From contig NZ_JABFAJ010000011.1 in the NCBI RefSeq assembly GCF_013085345.1, positions 166,745-230,744 of the forward strand: DNA of 64,000 bases, given 5' to 3'. The notes beneath the pieces were generated by a model. The model made no database searches, had not been told where the DNA came from, and saw nothing but the letters and a program-made list of their open reading frames with translations. Every line of letters begins with the position of its first letter. Position 1 is the first letter of the stretch. Below, piece after piece: positions 41,971 to 51,230 of this stretch. The DNA comes from Isoptericola sediminis. GTDB lineage: Bacteria > Actinomycetota > Actinomycetes > Actinomycetales > Cellulomonadaceae. A program made the translations under genes and the position numbers.

Positions 41971-43218
41971 ATGAGCACCCTCACCGGCGCCGACCTGACG
42001 GCGATCTGCACCGACCTGCACGCCCATCCCGAGCTCGCGTTCGCCGAGCACCGCACCGCCGGGATCGTGGCCGACCGCCTGGGCGGCTGGGGGTACGCCG
42101 TGCACCGGGGGATCGGCGGTACCGGCGTGGTGGGCGTGCTGGCCAACGGCGACGGGCCGACGGTGCTGCTGCGCGCCGACATGGACGGGCTGCCGGTGAC
42201 GGAGCGCACCGGCCTGCCGTACGCCTCGCAGGAGACCGGCACCATGCACGCCTGCGGTCACGACGTGCACGTCACCTGCCTGCTGGGTGCCGCCGCCGAC
42301 CTGGCCGCACGTCGCGGGGAGTGGTCGGGGACGCTGCAGGTGCTGTTCCAGCCCGCCGAGGAGGTCGGCGCCGGGGCGCGGGCCATGGTCGAGGACGGGC
42401 TGTACGAGCGGGTGGGGACCCCCGACGTGGTGCTCGGGCAGCACGTGATGCCGTTCCCGGTCGGGACGGTCAACCTCACGCCGGGACCCGCGATGGCCGC
42501 GGCCGACTCCCTGCGCGTGACCCTGCACGGACGCGGCGGTCACGGCTCCAGCCCCGAGTCGACGGTCGACCCCGTGCTCCTGGCGGCCGCGGTCGTCCAG
42601 CGGCTGCAGGGTGTCGTGTCCCGCGAGGTCGGCATCGCGGAGAAGGCCGTCGTGACCGTGGGGTCGATCCGGGCCGGGACGCAGGCCAACATCATCCCCG
42701 ACCGGGCCGAGCTGCTGGTCAACGTCCGCACGTTCGACGAGGGCGTGCGCGAGCGGGTGCTCGCGGCCGTGCACCGGATCGTCGACGCCGAGGCCGTCGC
42801 CTCGGGGGCGCCGCGACCGCCCGAGTACGAGCAGATCGCCGGGTTCGGGGTGCTGGTCAACGACCCCGAGGCCTCGCACCGCACCGGCGCGGCGCTGGGG
42901 GACGTCCTGACGGCGCACGACGACGCGATCCGTCGGGCCGGCGGGGCTCCCGCCGTGGTCGCCATGCCGCCCATCGCGGGCTCGGAGGACGTCGGGGAGC
43001 TGGCGGCGGCCGCCGGGGCCCCGCTCGTCTACTGGCACGTGGGCGGGGCGGACCCGGCGCTCTTCGCCGGTGTCGACCCGGCGTCGCTCGCCGGGATGGG
43101 CAGCCTGCCCGCGGGCGTCGCACCGAACCACTCGCCGGAGTTCGCGCCGGTCCTCGACCCGACGCTCGACCTCGGGGTCGCCCTGCTGGTCGGTGCCGCG
43201 ACCGCCTGGCTCGACTGA
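41971..43218 (+). CDS. M20-family amidohydrolase
   Basis: 415 residues from the ATG at 41971; the 30 extra N-terminal residues of the frame are unsupported. The metal-binding motifs are HAHPELAF, RADMDGLPVTE, HACGHDVH (with DVH Asp/His ligands), FQPAEEVGAGARAMVEDG and the late HSPEFAP. Such enzymes deacylate N-acyl amino acids or related amides (hippurate hydrolase/IAA-amino acid hydrolase group). Substrate unknown. The gene stands alone, with 23 nt to the lipoprotein gene on the other strand. Confidence 0.9.
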   Translation: MSTLTGADLTAICTDLHAHPELAFAEHRTAGIVADRLGGWGYAVHRGIGGTGVVGVLANGDGPTVLLRADMDGLPVTERTGLPYASQETGTMHACGHDVHVTCLLGAAADLAARRGEWSGTLQVLFQPAEEVGAGARAMVEDGLYERVGTPDVVLGQHVMPFPVGTVNLTPGPAMAAADSLRVTLHGRGGHGSSPESTVDPVLLAAAVVQRLQGVVSREVGIAEKAVVTVGSIRAGTQANIIPDRAELLVNVRTFDEGVRERVLAAVHRIVDAEAVASGAPRPPEYEQIAGFGVLVNDPEASHRTGAALGDVLTAHDDAIRRAGGAPAVVAMPPIAGSEDVGELAAAAGAPLVYWHVGGADPALFAGVDPASLAGMGSLPAGVAPNHSPEFAPVLDPTLDLGVALLVGAATAWLD

Positions 43219-43241
43219 GGGCCCTGCCGGACCGGGTCGGG

Positions 43242-43727
43242 TCAGCCGGCGGCGTCCTCGGTCTCGCCGCGCAGCTCGTCGAGCTGGGTCTGGAGCTGGG
43301 CGAGCAGGTCGGCGACCTGCTCGGACCCGGCGGAGCGGGCCTCCTCCGTCGCGTTCGCGACCTCGGCCGAGGCCGCCTCGAGCGCGACCTGCGCGTCCTG
43401 CAGCGCCACGACCGCTCCGTCCTCGGACTCCGCGGCCTGGTCGAGGGCGGTGCGGGCCTCGTCCGTGGCGGCCTGAGCCGACGCCACGGCGTCGGTGATG
43501 GAGGTCTGCACCTCGTCGGGGACGTCGGGAACCTGCTCCTCGAGCTCGCGCAGGTCGCCCTCGATGGCCTCGGCCTGGCTCTGCGCGGCGTCGATGAACT
43601 GCTGGACGTCCGCCGGGGCGGAGCACGCGCCGAGCATCATCGCCAGGGCGAGCAGGCTGGCGGCGGCGATCCGGGTGGCCCCGCGCTGCTTCGCGCGGGC
43701 CGGCGGCATGGTCAGCGTTGACGTCAT
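43242..43727 (-). CDS. Secreted lipoprotein with helical repeat, hypothetical
   Basis: 161 residues from the ATG at 43725-43727. A lipoprotein signal (LALAMMLGAC) gives acylation at C35. The mature part is rich in Ala, Glu and Gln with regular heptads (EEQVPDVPDEVQTSITDAVASAQAATDEARTAL), predicting a long coiled-coil. No family recognised. Probably anchored to the outer face of the membrane. The longer open frame upstream overlaps the pxp operon and is not used. Confidence 0.7.
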   Translation of the reverse strand: MTSTLTMPPARAKQRGATRIAAASLLALAMMLGACSAPADVQQFIDAAQSQAEAIEGDLRELEEQVPDVPDEVQTSITDAVASAQAATDEARTALDQAAESEDGAVVALQDAQVALEAASAEVANATEEARSAGSEQVADLLAQLQTQLDELRGETEDAAG

Positions 43728-43843
43728 GGCCCGATTCTGCCTGGTCAGCGCCCTGAGTGCCGGGGGGACGTCGGGGCGACTCGTGGAGATGTTGCGCACA
43801 GTGGGCGGTGACGCGGCGTCGTCCACGGATGCCCGGTCGGCGG

Positions 43844-45418
43844 TCAGGTCCGGACCGGCCGGCACCGGATCCGCGCACCGGGCGGGATCTGGCCGAGCAG
43901 CCACCGGTGCGAGGCCGCGACGGTGGCCACGACCGGGTACCCGCCGGTCAACGGGTGGTCGGGTCCGAGCAGCACGGGCAGGCCGTCGGGCGGTACCTGC
44001 AGCGCACCGGTCACCGCACCCTCGCTGGGCAGCTCGGCACCCTGTGCCGTCGCGGTCCGGGTGAGCGGCTGCTCCGCGGTCAGGCGCAGGCCGACGCGGT
44101 CCGACCGGGCCGTCACCTCCCACTCCTGGGAGGCGAGCACGTCGAGCGCGTCGGGGGTGAACCAGTCGTCCCGCGGGCCGAGGACCACGGGCAGCGTCAC
44201 GACGTCGCCGGGGGCGGGCAGCCTCGCGGGGTCCGGGGCGCCGGTGTCCGCGGTCGCCACGGCTTCGACGGCGTCCCCGGCGGTACCGAGGACGTCCCCG
44301 GCGGTGACCGGGTCCGGTCCCAGACCGGCGAGCAGGTCGGTGGCACGCGACCCCAGGACCGGGGTGACGTCGAGACCCCCGCGGACGGCCACGTAGGTGC
44401 GCAGCCCCCGGCGCGCAGCGCCGACGGAGAGCTCCTCGCCGGGGGCCAGGACGAACGGCCGACCGGGGAGCGGAGCCCGGGAGGGCCCGGTCCCGCCGGT
44501 CACCTCGAGGTCGGCGGCCGCGCCCGCCGTGGCGACGACGGCGGGGCGCAGGGCGCGCAGCCGCAGGCCGCCGAGCGTCTCCAGCGCGGCGGCGTCCGTC
44601 CGGTTGCCGACGGCCCGCTGCGCCGCCCGGAAGCTGCGGGGGTCGGCCGCACCGGAGCCGGAGACGCCGAGGTCCACGCTCCCCGGGCGGCCGAGGTCCT
44701 GCACGAGCGTCTGCAGCCCGGCAGCCAGCACCTCCAGGACCGGGTCGGCGGGAGCGCCCGGCGGGGTCGACGGTCGCGGGACGCGGACGGTGGCCACCTC
44801 CCGTGCCGGGGCGAAGCGCACGGTGTCCCCGGGCCGCCACAGCGCGGGCGCCCGGCGTGCGGTGTCCCAGACGACGGCGTCGGTCCGCCCGAGCAGCTGC
44901 CATCCTCCGGGGCTTTCGCGCGGGTAGACCCCGCTGTAGTCGCCGGCCATGGCCACCGCACCGGGCGGGACCCGCGTGCGGGGCGTGTCCCGGCGGGGCA
45001 GGGACAGGGCGGGGTCGTCGCCCGCCAGGTAGCCGAAGCCGGGGGCGAACCCCATGAACGCGACCCGCCACGTGGCGGTCGTGTGCCGGCGGACGAGCTG
45101 CTCGACGGACCATCCGAGCAGCTCCGCCGCGGTCGCCAGGTCCTCGCCGTCGTACACCACGGCGAGCTCGTGCCGGTGCGCCTCCTCCGGGTCGGGCGGC
45201 GGGTCCGCGGTGAGCGTCCGCAGCGCCCGGGCGAGCGTCGCGGCGTCGGTGCGGCCCGGCGCGAAGGGGATCAGCAGCGTCCGCGCGCCCGGCACGGTGT
45301 GCCCGACGCCGGGCAGCGGCCGGCGTCGCAGCGACCGGTGCAGGGCGACGGCCGATCCCGGGGCGTCGAACGTGACCAGCACGGCGTCGTCGCCCACCGG
45401 CCGGATCTGCGGCGTCAT
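43844..45418 (-). CDS. 5-Oxoprolinase subunits PxpB and PxpC fused in one protein
   Basis: 524 residues. The first ~205 residues match PxpB/KipI ([50 protein letters not shown]), and the rest matches PxpC/KipA ([52 protein letters not shown]). With PxpA, next gene, they make ATP-dependent 5-oxoprolinase, which opens pyroglutamate to glutamate. In many bacteria B and C are separate genes; here they are one frame joined by a Pro/Ala linker near residue 215. Start ATG at 45416-45418 overlaps the pxpA stop by 4 nt. Confidence 0.9.
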   Translation of the reverse strand: MTPQIRPVGDDAVLVTFDAPGSAVALHRSLRRRPLPGVGHTVPGARTLLIPFAPGRTDAATLARALRTLTADPPPDPEEAHRHELAVVYDGEDLATAAELLGWSVEQLVRRHTTATWRVAFMGFAPGFGYLAGDDPALSLPRRDTPRTRVPPGAVAMAGDYSGVYPRESPGGWQLLGRTDAVVWDTARRAPALWRPGDTVRFAPAREVATVRVPRPSTPPGAPADPVLEVLAAGLQTLVQDLGRPGSVDLGVSGSGAADPRSFRAAQRAVGNRTDAAALETLGGLRLRALRPAVVATAGAAADLEVTGGTGPSRAPLPGRPFVLAPGEELSVGAARRGLRTYVAVRGGLDVTPVLGSRATDLLAGLGPDPVTAGDVLGTAGDAVEAVATADTGAPDPARLPAPGDVVTLPVVLGPRDDWFTPDALDVLASQEWEVTARSDRVGLRLTAEQPLTRTATAQGAELPSEGAVTGALQVPPDGLPVLLGPDHPLTGGYPVVATVAASHRWLLGQIPPGARIRCRPVRT

Positions 45419-46203
45419 GACGTCACGAACGGACGCAGGCTCACCCCGGCCCCGGTGAGCACCTCCCGCAGCCGGGCCGCCATCCTCGCGGCGCCCGGGG
45501 TGTCGCCGTGCACGCAGATGGAGTCGGCGACGATCGTCACGTCCGTGCCCTCGATCGACCGGACGACACCTTCGTGGACCAGGCGCAGCATCCGGGCGGC
45601 GACCTCCTCCGGGTCGTGCAGGACGGCTCCCTCCACGCTGCGCGGCACGAGCCGGCCGGTGGCGGTGTAGGCGCGGTCGGCGAACGCCTCGGCGGCCGTC
45701 ACGAGACCCGCCGCACGGGCCGCGTCGAGGGCGACGCTGCCGGGCAGGCCCAGCAGGACGAGCTCGGGGTCGACGGTGACGACCGCGGCGGCGACGTCCT
45801 CGGCGACCCGCGCGTCGACGGCCGCCGTGTTGTAGAGGGCCCCGTGCGGCTTGACGTAGCGGACCGTGGTGCCCGCGCTGCGGGCGATCTCGCGGATCGC
45901 CCCCAGCTGGTAGACGAGGTCGGCCCGGAGCTCGTCGCTGGGCACCTCCAGGTCCCGGCGCCCGAACCCCTCGCGGTCGTTGTAGGCGACGTGCGCCCCG
46001 ACGGTCACGCCCCGACGGACCGCCGCGTGGACCGTGCGGTGGATGGTCGCCGGGTCGCCCGCGTGGAAAGCGCAGGCGATGTTGGCGCTCGAGACGATCT
46101 CGAGCATGCGGGCGTCCCCGGCGTGCTCCGAGGTGCTCACGCCCTCGCCCAGGTCGCTGTTCAGGTCGATGCGTCGCGGGGTGTCCGCGTCCGACGTCCT
46201 CAT
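45415..46203 (-). CDS. pxpA: 5-Oxoprolinase subunit A
   Basis: 262 residues. LamB/YcsF family: [40 protein letters not shown], then [19 protein letters not shown] and [14 protein letters not shown], and [10 protein letters not shown] near the end. PxpA works with PxpB and PxpC to cleave 5-oxoproline. It overlaps the pxpBC start by 4 nt (45415-45418), giving a tightly coupled two-gene operon. Confidence 0.92.
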   Translation of the reverse strand: MRTSDADTPRRIDLNSDLGEGVSTSEHAGDARMLEIVSSANIACAFHAGDPATIHRTVHAAVRRGVTVGAHVAYNDREGFGRRDLEVPSDELRADLVYQLGAIREIARSAGTTVRYVKPHGALYNTAAVDARVAEDVAAAVVTVDPELVLLGLPGSVALDAARAAGLVTAAEAFADRAYTATGRLVPRSVEGAVLHDPEEVAARMLRLVHEGVVRSIEGTDVTIVADSICVHGDTPGAARMAARLREVLTGAGVSLRPFVTS

Positions 46204-46384
46204 GACGCCAGTGTGCCCCGTCCCGGGCCGGGAAAACTTCGCCCGCTCGTCGGTGCCGGAGGGGTGGCGGGCAGCGAATGCGTGGCACACAGTAGGTGGT
46301 GGAATGTGACAGGGGCCACGTATCCTCGAGGTGTTGTGCGAAGATGCGTCCAGCCAGGACAAACGGGGTCGAGAAGGGTACGAC

Positions 46385-48688
46385 GTGGCGGACGAGCTCG
46401 ATTCGACGGAGATCGGCAGCGAGGACGTGGCGCGCCCTCTGACGTCCGACGATGCTCGTCTCGCCGCGGGCGGTCGCCGTCGCGGACGTCGCCTCGGGCG
46501 GGTCGTCGGGGCAGGGGCCGGGGCGGTCGTGCTGGCCGCGGGCTTCATGGCCGGGTCGGTCGCCAGCACGCCCTGGAACGAGTTCCGCCAGCACCCGACG
46601 TTCTCCGCACCCGTCCAGAGCGAGCCGCTCGAGCTCGGCGTGGTGGGCGCCGCCTCGCGGTCGGGCCCGGCGTCGATCGACGAGGTCCTGGGTGTCATCG
46701 AGCAGGCCGAGCTGACCGCGCTGAAGGACGGACGCGAGCTCGGACCGGAGGTCCAGCAGGCTGCCGCCGAGCTGGGCGCGCTCCTGACGACCTATGTCGC
46801 GCAGCAGCAGGCGGAGGCCGTCCCGGGTCTGGACGACGCGGAGCTGCCGGAGGTCGTCGAGCCGGCGCCCGCGGACATCCCGCCGGCCGGTCCGCCCGTG
46901 TCCTCGCCCGACGACCTCGTCGCCCCCGAGGAGCTGACCGGGGGGTCCCTCCGTCCGCCCGCCGAGGCGTCCCCGGAGCCGGCTCCGTCACCGTCCTACT
47001 CCCCGGCCCCGTCGGAGGCCCCGCAGGACGAGAAGGACGCTCCGGAGCAGCAGCAGAAGAGCGCGCCGGAGCAGGACGGCGTGGTCGAGGAGGCCGCCGC
47101 CCCGCAGGACGCGGCTCCCGCCCCCGGCCCGGCCCCGACCGCCGAGGTGGACGACCTCGAACCGCTGCCCCAGGACGTGGGCGCGTTCTCGGGACTCGGT
47201 CTGCAGCTGCCCACCTGGGAGAGCCTCGTGGAGGGTGAGTCCACGTTCCAGGTCCGCCACGTGTGGCAGGGCGACGCTCTCGCGGCCGGCGTGCAGGGCT
47301 CGGTCGGCGCGGCTGCCCAGGGCCTCGCGCTCGGGGCCGCCGGCCAGGTCGAGACGCACGACGAGGACGCGCACGACCACGGCGCGGTGACCTTCGACGA
47401 CATCGTCGTGGCGGCGACGCACCTGGCCGCGCTGCTGGACCCGGCCTCCGCGTCCTTCGTCGTCGACATCCGGCCCGCGGTGACCGAGCTGCCCGACGGC
47501 ACCTTCGTCTCCGACGACGGGGTGGCGGTGACGGCGAACGGCATGCCGCTCACCGGTGCCGGGTCGCTGTCCGCGACGCTCCAGGCGGTCGTCGACCAGC
47601 ACGCCGGGTCGACCGCGGGCTTCAGCAACGGACGCATCCCGGCCTCCGTGCTCTGCGGGATCGCCTCCGCTCCCGGTCACCTCCTGCGGTGCGACGCCGC
47701 CGCCCAGTTCGCCGCCCTCAACGCGGAGTACCGGGCCCGGTTCGGCGTCGACATCCCGATCACCGACTCGTACCGGTCGTACGAGTCGCAGGTCGCGGTC
47801 CGGGCCGCCAAGCCGCACCTGGCCGCGGTGCCGGGTACGTCGAACCACGGGTGGGGCCTCGCGCTCGACCTCAGCGCGCCGATCTCGACCGGCTACTCCG
47901 CGGAGTACGTCTGGATGCGCGTGCACGCCCCCGACTACGGCTGGGACAACCCGACCTGGGCGCGCCCGAACGGCAGCAAGCCCGAGCCCTGGCACTTCGA
48001 GTTCTTCGCCGCCGGCCCGGTTCCCGACCGCGCGGCGTCGAGCCACGACGTGGCCACCGCCGGGGGTGCCGGCTGGTCGTCGAAGGGTTCAGGGTCCACG
48101 GCCTCGGGGTCCGGTACCCACAGCACCGGGACGAAGGGCTCGGGATCGAGCACCAAGGACACCTCGGGCGGCGGCTCCAAGAGCACGACCAAGAAGTCCG
48201 ACGCGAAGAGCGGCTCGACGTCCGAGCCGTCGTCGAGCCCGAAGCCGTCGAGCAGCCCGAAGCCGTCGAGCAGCCCGAGCCCGAAGCCGTCCTCGAGCCC
48301 CAAGCCGTCGAGCAGCCCGAGCCCGAAGCCGTCCTCGAGCCCGTCGCCGTCGACCAGCCCGAGCCCGACGCCGACCACGAGCCCGACACCGACCACGAGC
48401 CCGTCGCCGTCGACCAGCCCGACCCCGTCCTCGAGCCCGACGCCGACCTCCGGGACGGACAGCTCGGGCACCGACTCGAGCAGCGGATCGACGTCGTCGA
48501 CCACGGACTCCTCGACGTCGGAGCAGAGCGCCCCCGAGTCGACCGGCGACGACAGCGAGTACGCCCAGCGCGAGGAGGAGGTCGCGGGTTCCCGCACCGA
48601 CGGGACCGGTGACGAGCTCGACGCCACCTCGGCGGACGACGGCACGGACGACGGGACCTCGGCGGACGGGTCCGACACGACCCCGTGA
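46385..48688 (+). CDS. Secreted/anchored VanY-type D-alanyl-D-alanine carboxypeptidase with SPKP tail
   Basis: 767 residues from a GTG at 46385 with GAAGG upstream. N-terminal cytoplasmic tail and one membrane anchor ([23 protein letters not shown], about residues 38-60). A Pro/Gln/Glu-rich stalk comes next, then the M15B catalytic domain with [12 protein letters not shown] (zinc His/Asp, about residue 487) and EPWHFEF (about 535). The C-terminus is a long Ser/Pro/Lys/Thr low-complexity region (about 610-690) plus acidic tail, suited to cross the peptidoglycan. It would trim D-Ala from stem peptides. Downstream gene overlaps by 4 nt. Confidence 0.87.
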   Translation: MADELDSTEIGSEDVARPLTSDDARLAAGGRRRGRRLGRVVGAGAGAVVLAAGFMAGSVASTPWNEFRQHPTFSAPVQSEPLELGVVGAASRSGPASIDEVLGVIEQAELTALKDGRELGPEVQQAAAELGALLTTYVAQQQAEAVPGLDDAELPEVVEPAPADIPPAGPPVSSPDDLVAPEELTGGSLRPPAEASPEPAPSPSYSPAPSEAPQDEKDAPEQQQKSAPEQDGVVEEAAAPQDAAPAPGPAPTAEVDDLEPLPQDVGAFSGLGLQLPTWESLVEGESTFQVRHVWQGDALAAGVQGSVGAAAQGLALGAAGQVETHDEDAHDHGAVTFDDIVVAATHLAALLDPASASFVVDIRPAVTELPDGTFVSDDGVAVTANGMPLTGAGSLSATLQAVVDQHAGSTAGFSNGRIPASVLCGIASAPGHLLRCDAAAQFAALNAEYRARFGVDIPITDSYRSYESQVAVRAAKPHLAAVPGTSNHGWGLALDLSAPISTGYSAEYVWMRVHAPDYGWDNPTWARPNGSKPEPWHFEFFAAGPVPDRAASSHDVATAGGAGWSSKGSGSTASGSGTHSTGTKGSGSSTKDTSGGGSKSTTKKSDAKSGSTSEPSSSPKPSSSPKPSSSPSPKPSSSPKPSSSPSPKPSSSPSPSTSPSPTPTTSPTPTTSPSPSTSPTPSSSPTPTSGTDSSGTDSSSGSTSSTTDSSTSEQSAPESTGDDSEYAQREEEVAGSRTDGTGDELDATSADDGTDDGTSADGSDTTP
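48232..48452 (+). repeat. Degenerate [12 protein letters not shown] coding repeat
   Basis: The DNA repeats blocks built from AGCCCGAAGCCGTCGAGC and CTCGAGCCCGTCGCCG with small variations, encoding alternating SPKPSS and SPSPT units inside the carboxypeptidase tail. Such arrays can expand or shrink by slippage and change the length of the wall-spanning region. Confidence 0.85.
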
Positions 48689-49023
48689 ACCGGACGTCCT
48701 CGAGCGACGACCCGCGACGGTTCCTCGTGAACGGTCGCCTGGAGCGCAGTCCCCGCCGGTGGCGCGACAAGGTCGCCGTGACGGGCTACCTCGCGACCGT
48801 CGCGATGCCACGCCTGCTCGAGCCGGTCTCCGAGCGCGAGCTGACCGACCGGCTCGGTGAGCTGGCCCGCGACCCGGTCGCGCTGCGCCGGGCGATGGTC
48901 GACCAGGGGCTGGTGAGCCGCACCCGGGACGGAGCGGAGTACTGGCGCACGGTGCGGACCGAGCACGATCCCGAGCCCGACGCCGTCGAGATCGCCGACC
49001 GCGCGCTGGGCGAGTCCCCGTGA
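48685..49023 (+). CDS. DUF2087 domain protein
   Basis: 112 residues, GTG start in a GTGA overlap with the preceding stop. The segment LVNGRLERSPRRWRDKVAVTGYLA, EREVTDRLGELARDPVALRRAMVDQGLVSRTRDGAEYWR matches DUF2087, a small winged-helix-like domain often found with transcriptional regulators, with the DPVALRRALVDxGLLxR pattern. Function unknown. It overlaps the YbaK gene start by 4 nt, so these three genes are translationally coupled. Confidence 0.8.
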   Translation: MNRTSSSDDPRRFLVNGRLERSPRRWRDKVAVTGYLATVAMPRLLEPVSERELTDRLGELARDPVALRRAMVDQGLVSRTRDGAEYWRTVRTEHDPEPDAVEIADRALGESP

Positions 49024-49514
49024 ACGACGTCGAGCCCGAACCCGAGCGCCGGGTCCGTGCGGCGCTGGAGGCGTCCGGCCTCGAGTACGTCGTCCGGCGG
49101 CACGGGCGCGTGGGCTCCCTCGCCGAGGCGGCGGCCGCCCGGGGCGTGTCGCCGGACCGTCTGCTCAAGACGATGGTGGTGCGCCGCGGGGTCGACGACT
49201 ACCTCTTCGTGCTGGTCCCGGGGACCCGGACGATCGCCTGGCCCCGGTTGCGGGCGCTGCTCGGCGTCAACCGTCTCTCCATGCCGGACGCCGAGGTCGC
49301 CCGAGAGGTCACGGGGTTCGAGCGTGGCACCATCACGCCGTTCGGTGCGCGGCACGCGTGGCCCGTGGTTGCCGATGCGAGGATCCCTGCAGCAGGTACC
49401 GTGTCCGTCGGGGCCGGTGGCCACGGTGTCGGGGTGACGCTCGACGCCGACGCCTTGCTCAGAGCGCTGAACGCCCAGGTGGCGGACGTCACCGACCCCG
49501 AGGCGTCTCCCTGA
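49020..49514 (+). CDS. YbaK/EbsC-family aminoacyl-tRNA deacylase
   Basis: 164 residues. YbaK-type proteins free tRNA from wrongly attached amino acids, for example Cys-tRNAPro. Recognisable blocks: GSLAEAAAARGVSPDRLLKTMVVRR (lysine K50 region of the active site), YLFVLVPGTRTIAWPRLRALLGVNRLSMPDAEVAREVTGFERGTITPFG and AGGHGVGVTL. GTG start overlaps the DUF2087 stop. Substrate class (Cys-, Ala- or Ser-specific) is not determinable. Confidence 0.9.
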   Translation: MNDVEPEPERRVRAALEASGLEYVVRRHGRVGSLAEAAAARGVSPDRLLKTMVVRRGVDDYLFVLVPGTRTIAWPRLRALLGVNRLSMPDAEVAREVTGFERGTITPFGARHAWPVVADARIPAAGTVSVGAGGHGVGVTLDADALLRALNAQVADVTDPEASP

Positions 49515-49647
49515 GCAATCCCCGGCTCCTCCGTGCCGTGTCCCGCTGGACGAACCGGTCGGAGGGGTGAACACTCGATCGTGGTCAGGACCGAAGGGGG
49601 CATCCGACCGCGAAGCCCGCCGTTGGCATGACAGGAGCACGAGCCCG

Positions 49648-50019
49648 ATGGACTACGACAGCGCGACGGACATGGACCCGGACGCAGGGTCCGGCATCTC
49701 CTGCCAGCACGACGAGGGCGGCACGCTGCTGATGTTGTGGGGCGAGGTGGACGCCGCCCTGCGCGAGTCGGCGAGCGATGCGATGGCGTCGGTCGCCGCC
49801 CGGCCGGGTGCGGAGCCGATCGTCCTCGACACCCGTGACGTGACGTTCATCGACTCCTCGGGAGTCGCCTTCATCCTGCAGGTCTACATGTTCGGCGAGG
49901 AGGTCGGCGCCCCGGTCCAGCTGCGGTCGCCGTCCGAGGCCGTCACCGAGGTGCTGGAGATGGTCGGCATGGACGGCCGGATCCCGGTGATCGCCGAGGA
50001 GCGGGCCACGAGCGCCTGA
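49648..50019 (+). CDS. STAS-domain anti-sigma factor antagonist-like protein
   Basis: 123 residues from the ATG at 49648 (AGGAG 11 nt upstream). Single STAS domain: GEVDAALRESASDAMASV, LDTRDVTFIDSSGVAFILQVYMFGE and VQLRSPSEAVTEVLEMVGMDG. The serine phosphorylation site expected in SpoIIAA-type proteins is S70 or S71 in IDSSG. No cognate anti-sigma kinase or sigma factor is adjacent. Its partner is probably elsewhere. Confidence 0.85.
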   Translation: MDYDSATDMDPDAGSGISCQHDEGGTLLMLWGEVDAALRESASDAMASVAARPGAEPIVLDTRDVTFIDSSGVAFILQVYMFGEEVGAPVQLRSPSEAVTEVLEMVGMDGRIPVIAEERATSA

Positions 50020-50073
50020 CCGGACACGACCCCGGCGGACGTGTCCGGCCGTGGGGAGGGGCAGGGTGTTCCC

Positions 50074-51207
50074 ATGAGCGTCGACGCCGCCACCGTCCGG
50101 GCGGCCCGGCTGCGGTCCCAGCGGCTGCGCGGACCCGACCTGCCCGACCTGCCGGCCGCCGTCGGACACCTGCTGGCCGTGCAGGGGCAGGAGGTGCGGC
50201 CCACGCTCTGGGGGCTCACGCGCCGCCTCGCCACGTCCGCCCGGGGGAACGAGGCCACCGCGCTCGCCGCGCTCGACGACGGCCAGATCCTGCGCACCCA
50301 CGTCCTGCGACCCACGTGGCACCTCGTGCTGCCCGTCGACGTCCGCTGGCTCCTCGAGCTCACCGCCCCGCGCGTCGCCCGGACGATGGCGTCCACCGAG
50401 AGGTCCTGGGGGCTCGACGCCCCCGGTCCCGGTGTCGCCGCCGTCGCGGCCGAGGTCGCCACCGGGCCGCGCACCCGCGACGAGCTCGCGACGGCTCTCG
50501 TCGAGCGGGGCGTGCTCGGTGCCGACGCGCCGGGCGTCGCCGTGTCCCACATCCTCATGCACGCCGAGCTGCGGAAGGTGCTGATCAGCGGTCCGGCGGC
50601 GCACGGCCGGTCGACCTACGTGGCCTTCGACGACCGTGTCCCGGCCGGCTACGGGCCTCTGGGACACCGTTTCGACCGCGAGTCCGCCGTCCTGGAGCTG
50701 TGGCGTCGCTGGCTGCCCGCCCGCGCCTACGCCACGGTCCAGGACCTGTCGCAGTGGTCCGGGCTGACCCGCACGGTGCTGCGTGCCGGGCTGGCCGTGC
50801 TGCGGGACCTGGGCGAGGTCGTGGAGGTCCCGGGCGCGGAGGATCTCGACGGGCTGACCCTGGTCACGACCCCGGCCGTGCACGAGTCCGTCGTGTCCGG
50901 CGCCCCCGCGGCGCCGTCCGGCGGGCGTGTCGCCGACCTGCTGTGCGCCTACGACGAGCTGCTGAGCTCCTACGGCGAGACCCGCCGCGTCCTCGCGGAC
51001 CCCCGCGCGCCCGAGCCCGGGCGACGGAACGCCTTCGTCCACACCGTGCTGATCGACGGGCGGCGCGCGGCGCGGTGGCGCTGGCCGGGCGGGCCGCCCC
51101 GACCGGGCGGACCGGAGCTGCAGTGGCAGCGGGCTCCCGAGGCGCCCGACCGAGCCGCCGTGGCGCGTGTCACCGTCGACCTCGAGGCCTTCCTGCGCGC
51201 GGTCTGA
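50074..51207 (+). CDS. Winged-helix DNA-binding domain protein (HTH_42, AlkX/AlkZ-like)
   Basis: 377 residues. Matches the HTH_42 superfamily (YcaQ/AlkZ relatives): LPAAVGHLLAVQGQEVRPTLWGLTRRL near residue 30, with the glutamine motif QGQ, LRTHVLRPTWHLVLPVDVRWLLELTAPRV, then three winged-helix units and a C-terminal WRWPGGPP region. Some members are DNA glycosylases for bulky or cross-linked bases; whether this one has glycosylase activity is untested. Start chosen at ATG 50074 with GCAGGG upstream. Confidence 0.82.
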   Translation: MSVDAATVRAARLRSQRLRGPDLPDLPAAVGHLLAVQGQEVRPTLWGLTRRLATSARGNEATALAALDDGQILRTHVLRPTWHLVLPVDVRWLLELTAPRVARTMASTERSWGLDAPGPGVAAVAAEVATGPRTRDELATALVERGVLGADAPGVAVSHILMHAELRKVLISGPAAHGRSTYVAFDDRVPAGYGPLGHRFDRESAVLELWRRWLPARAYATVQDLSQWSGLTRTVLRAGLAVLRDLGEVVEVPGAEDLDGLTLVTTPAVHESVVSGAPAAPSGGRVADLLCAYDELLSSYGETRRVLADPRAPEPGRRNAFVHTVLIDGRRAARWRWPGGPPRPGGPELQWQRAPEAPDRAAVARVTVDLEAFLRAV

Positions 51208-51230
51208 CCAGCCGTGGCACGCTGGGCCGC

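Noticed and set aside
48232..48452. CRISPR-like repeats in the carboxypeptidase gene
   Set aside because: The units are irregular, in frame and encode Ser/Pro/Lys repeats; no unique spacers exist.
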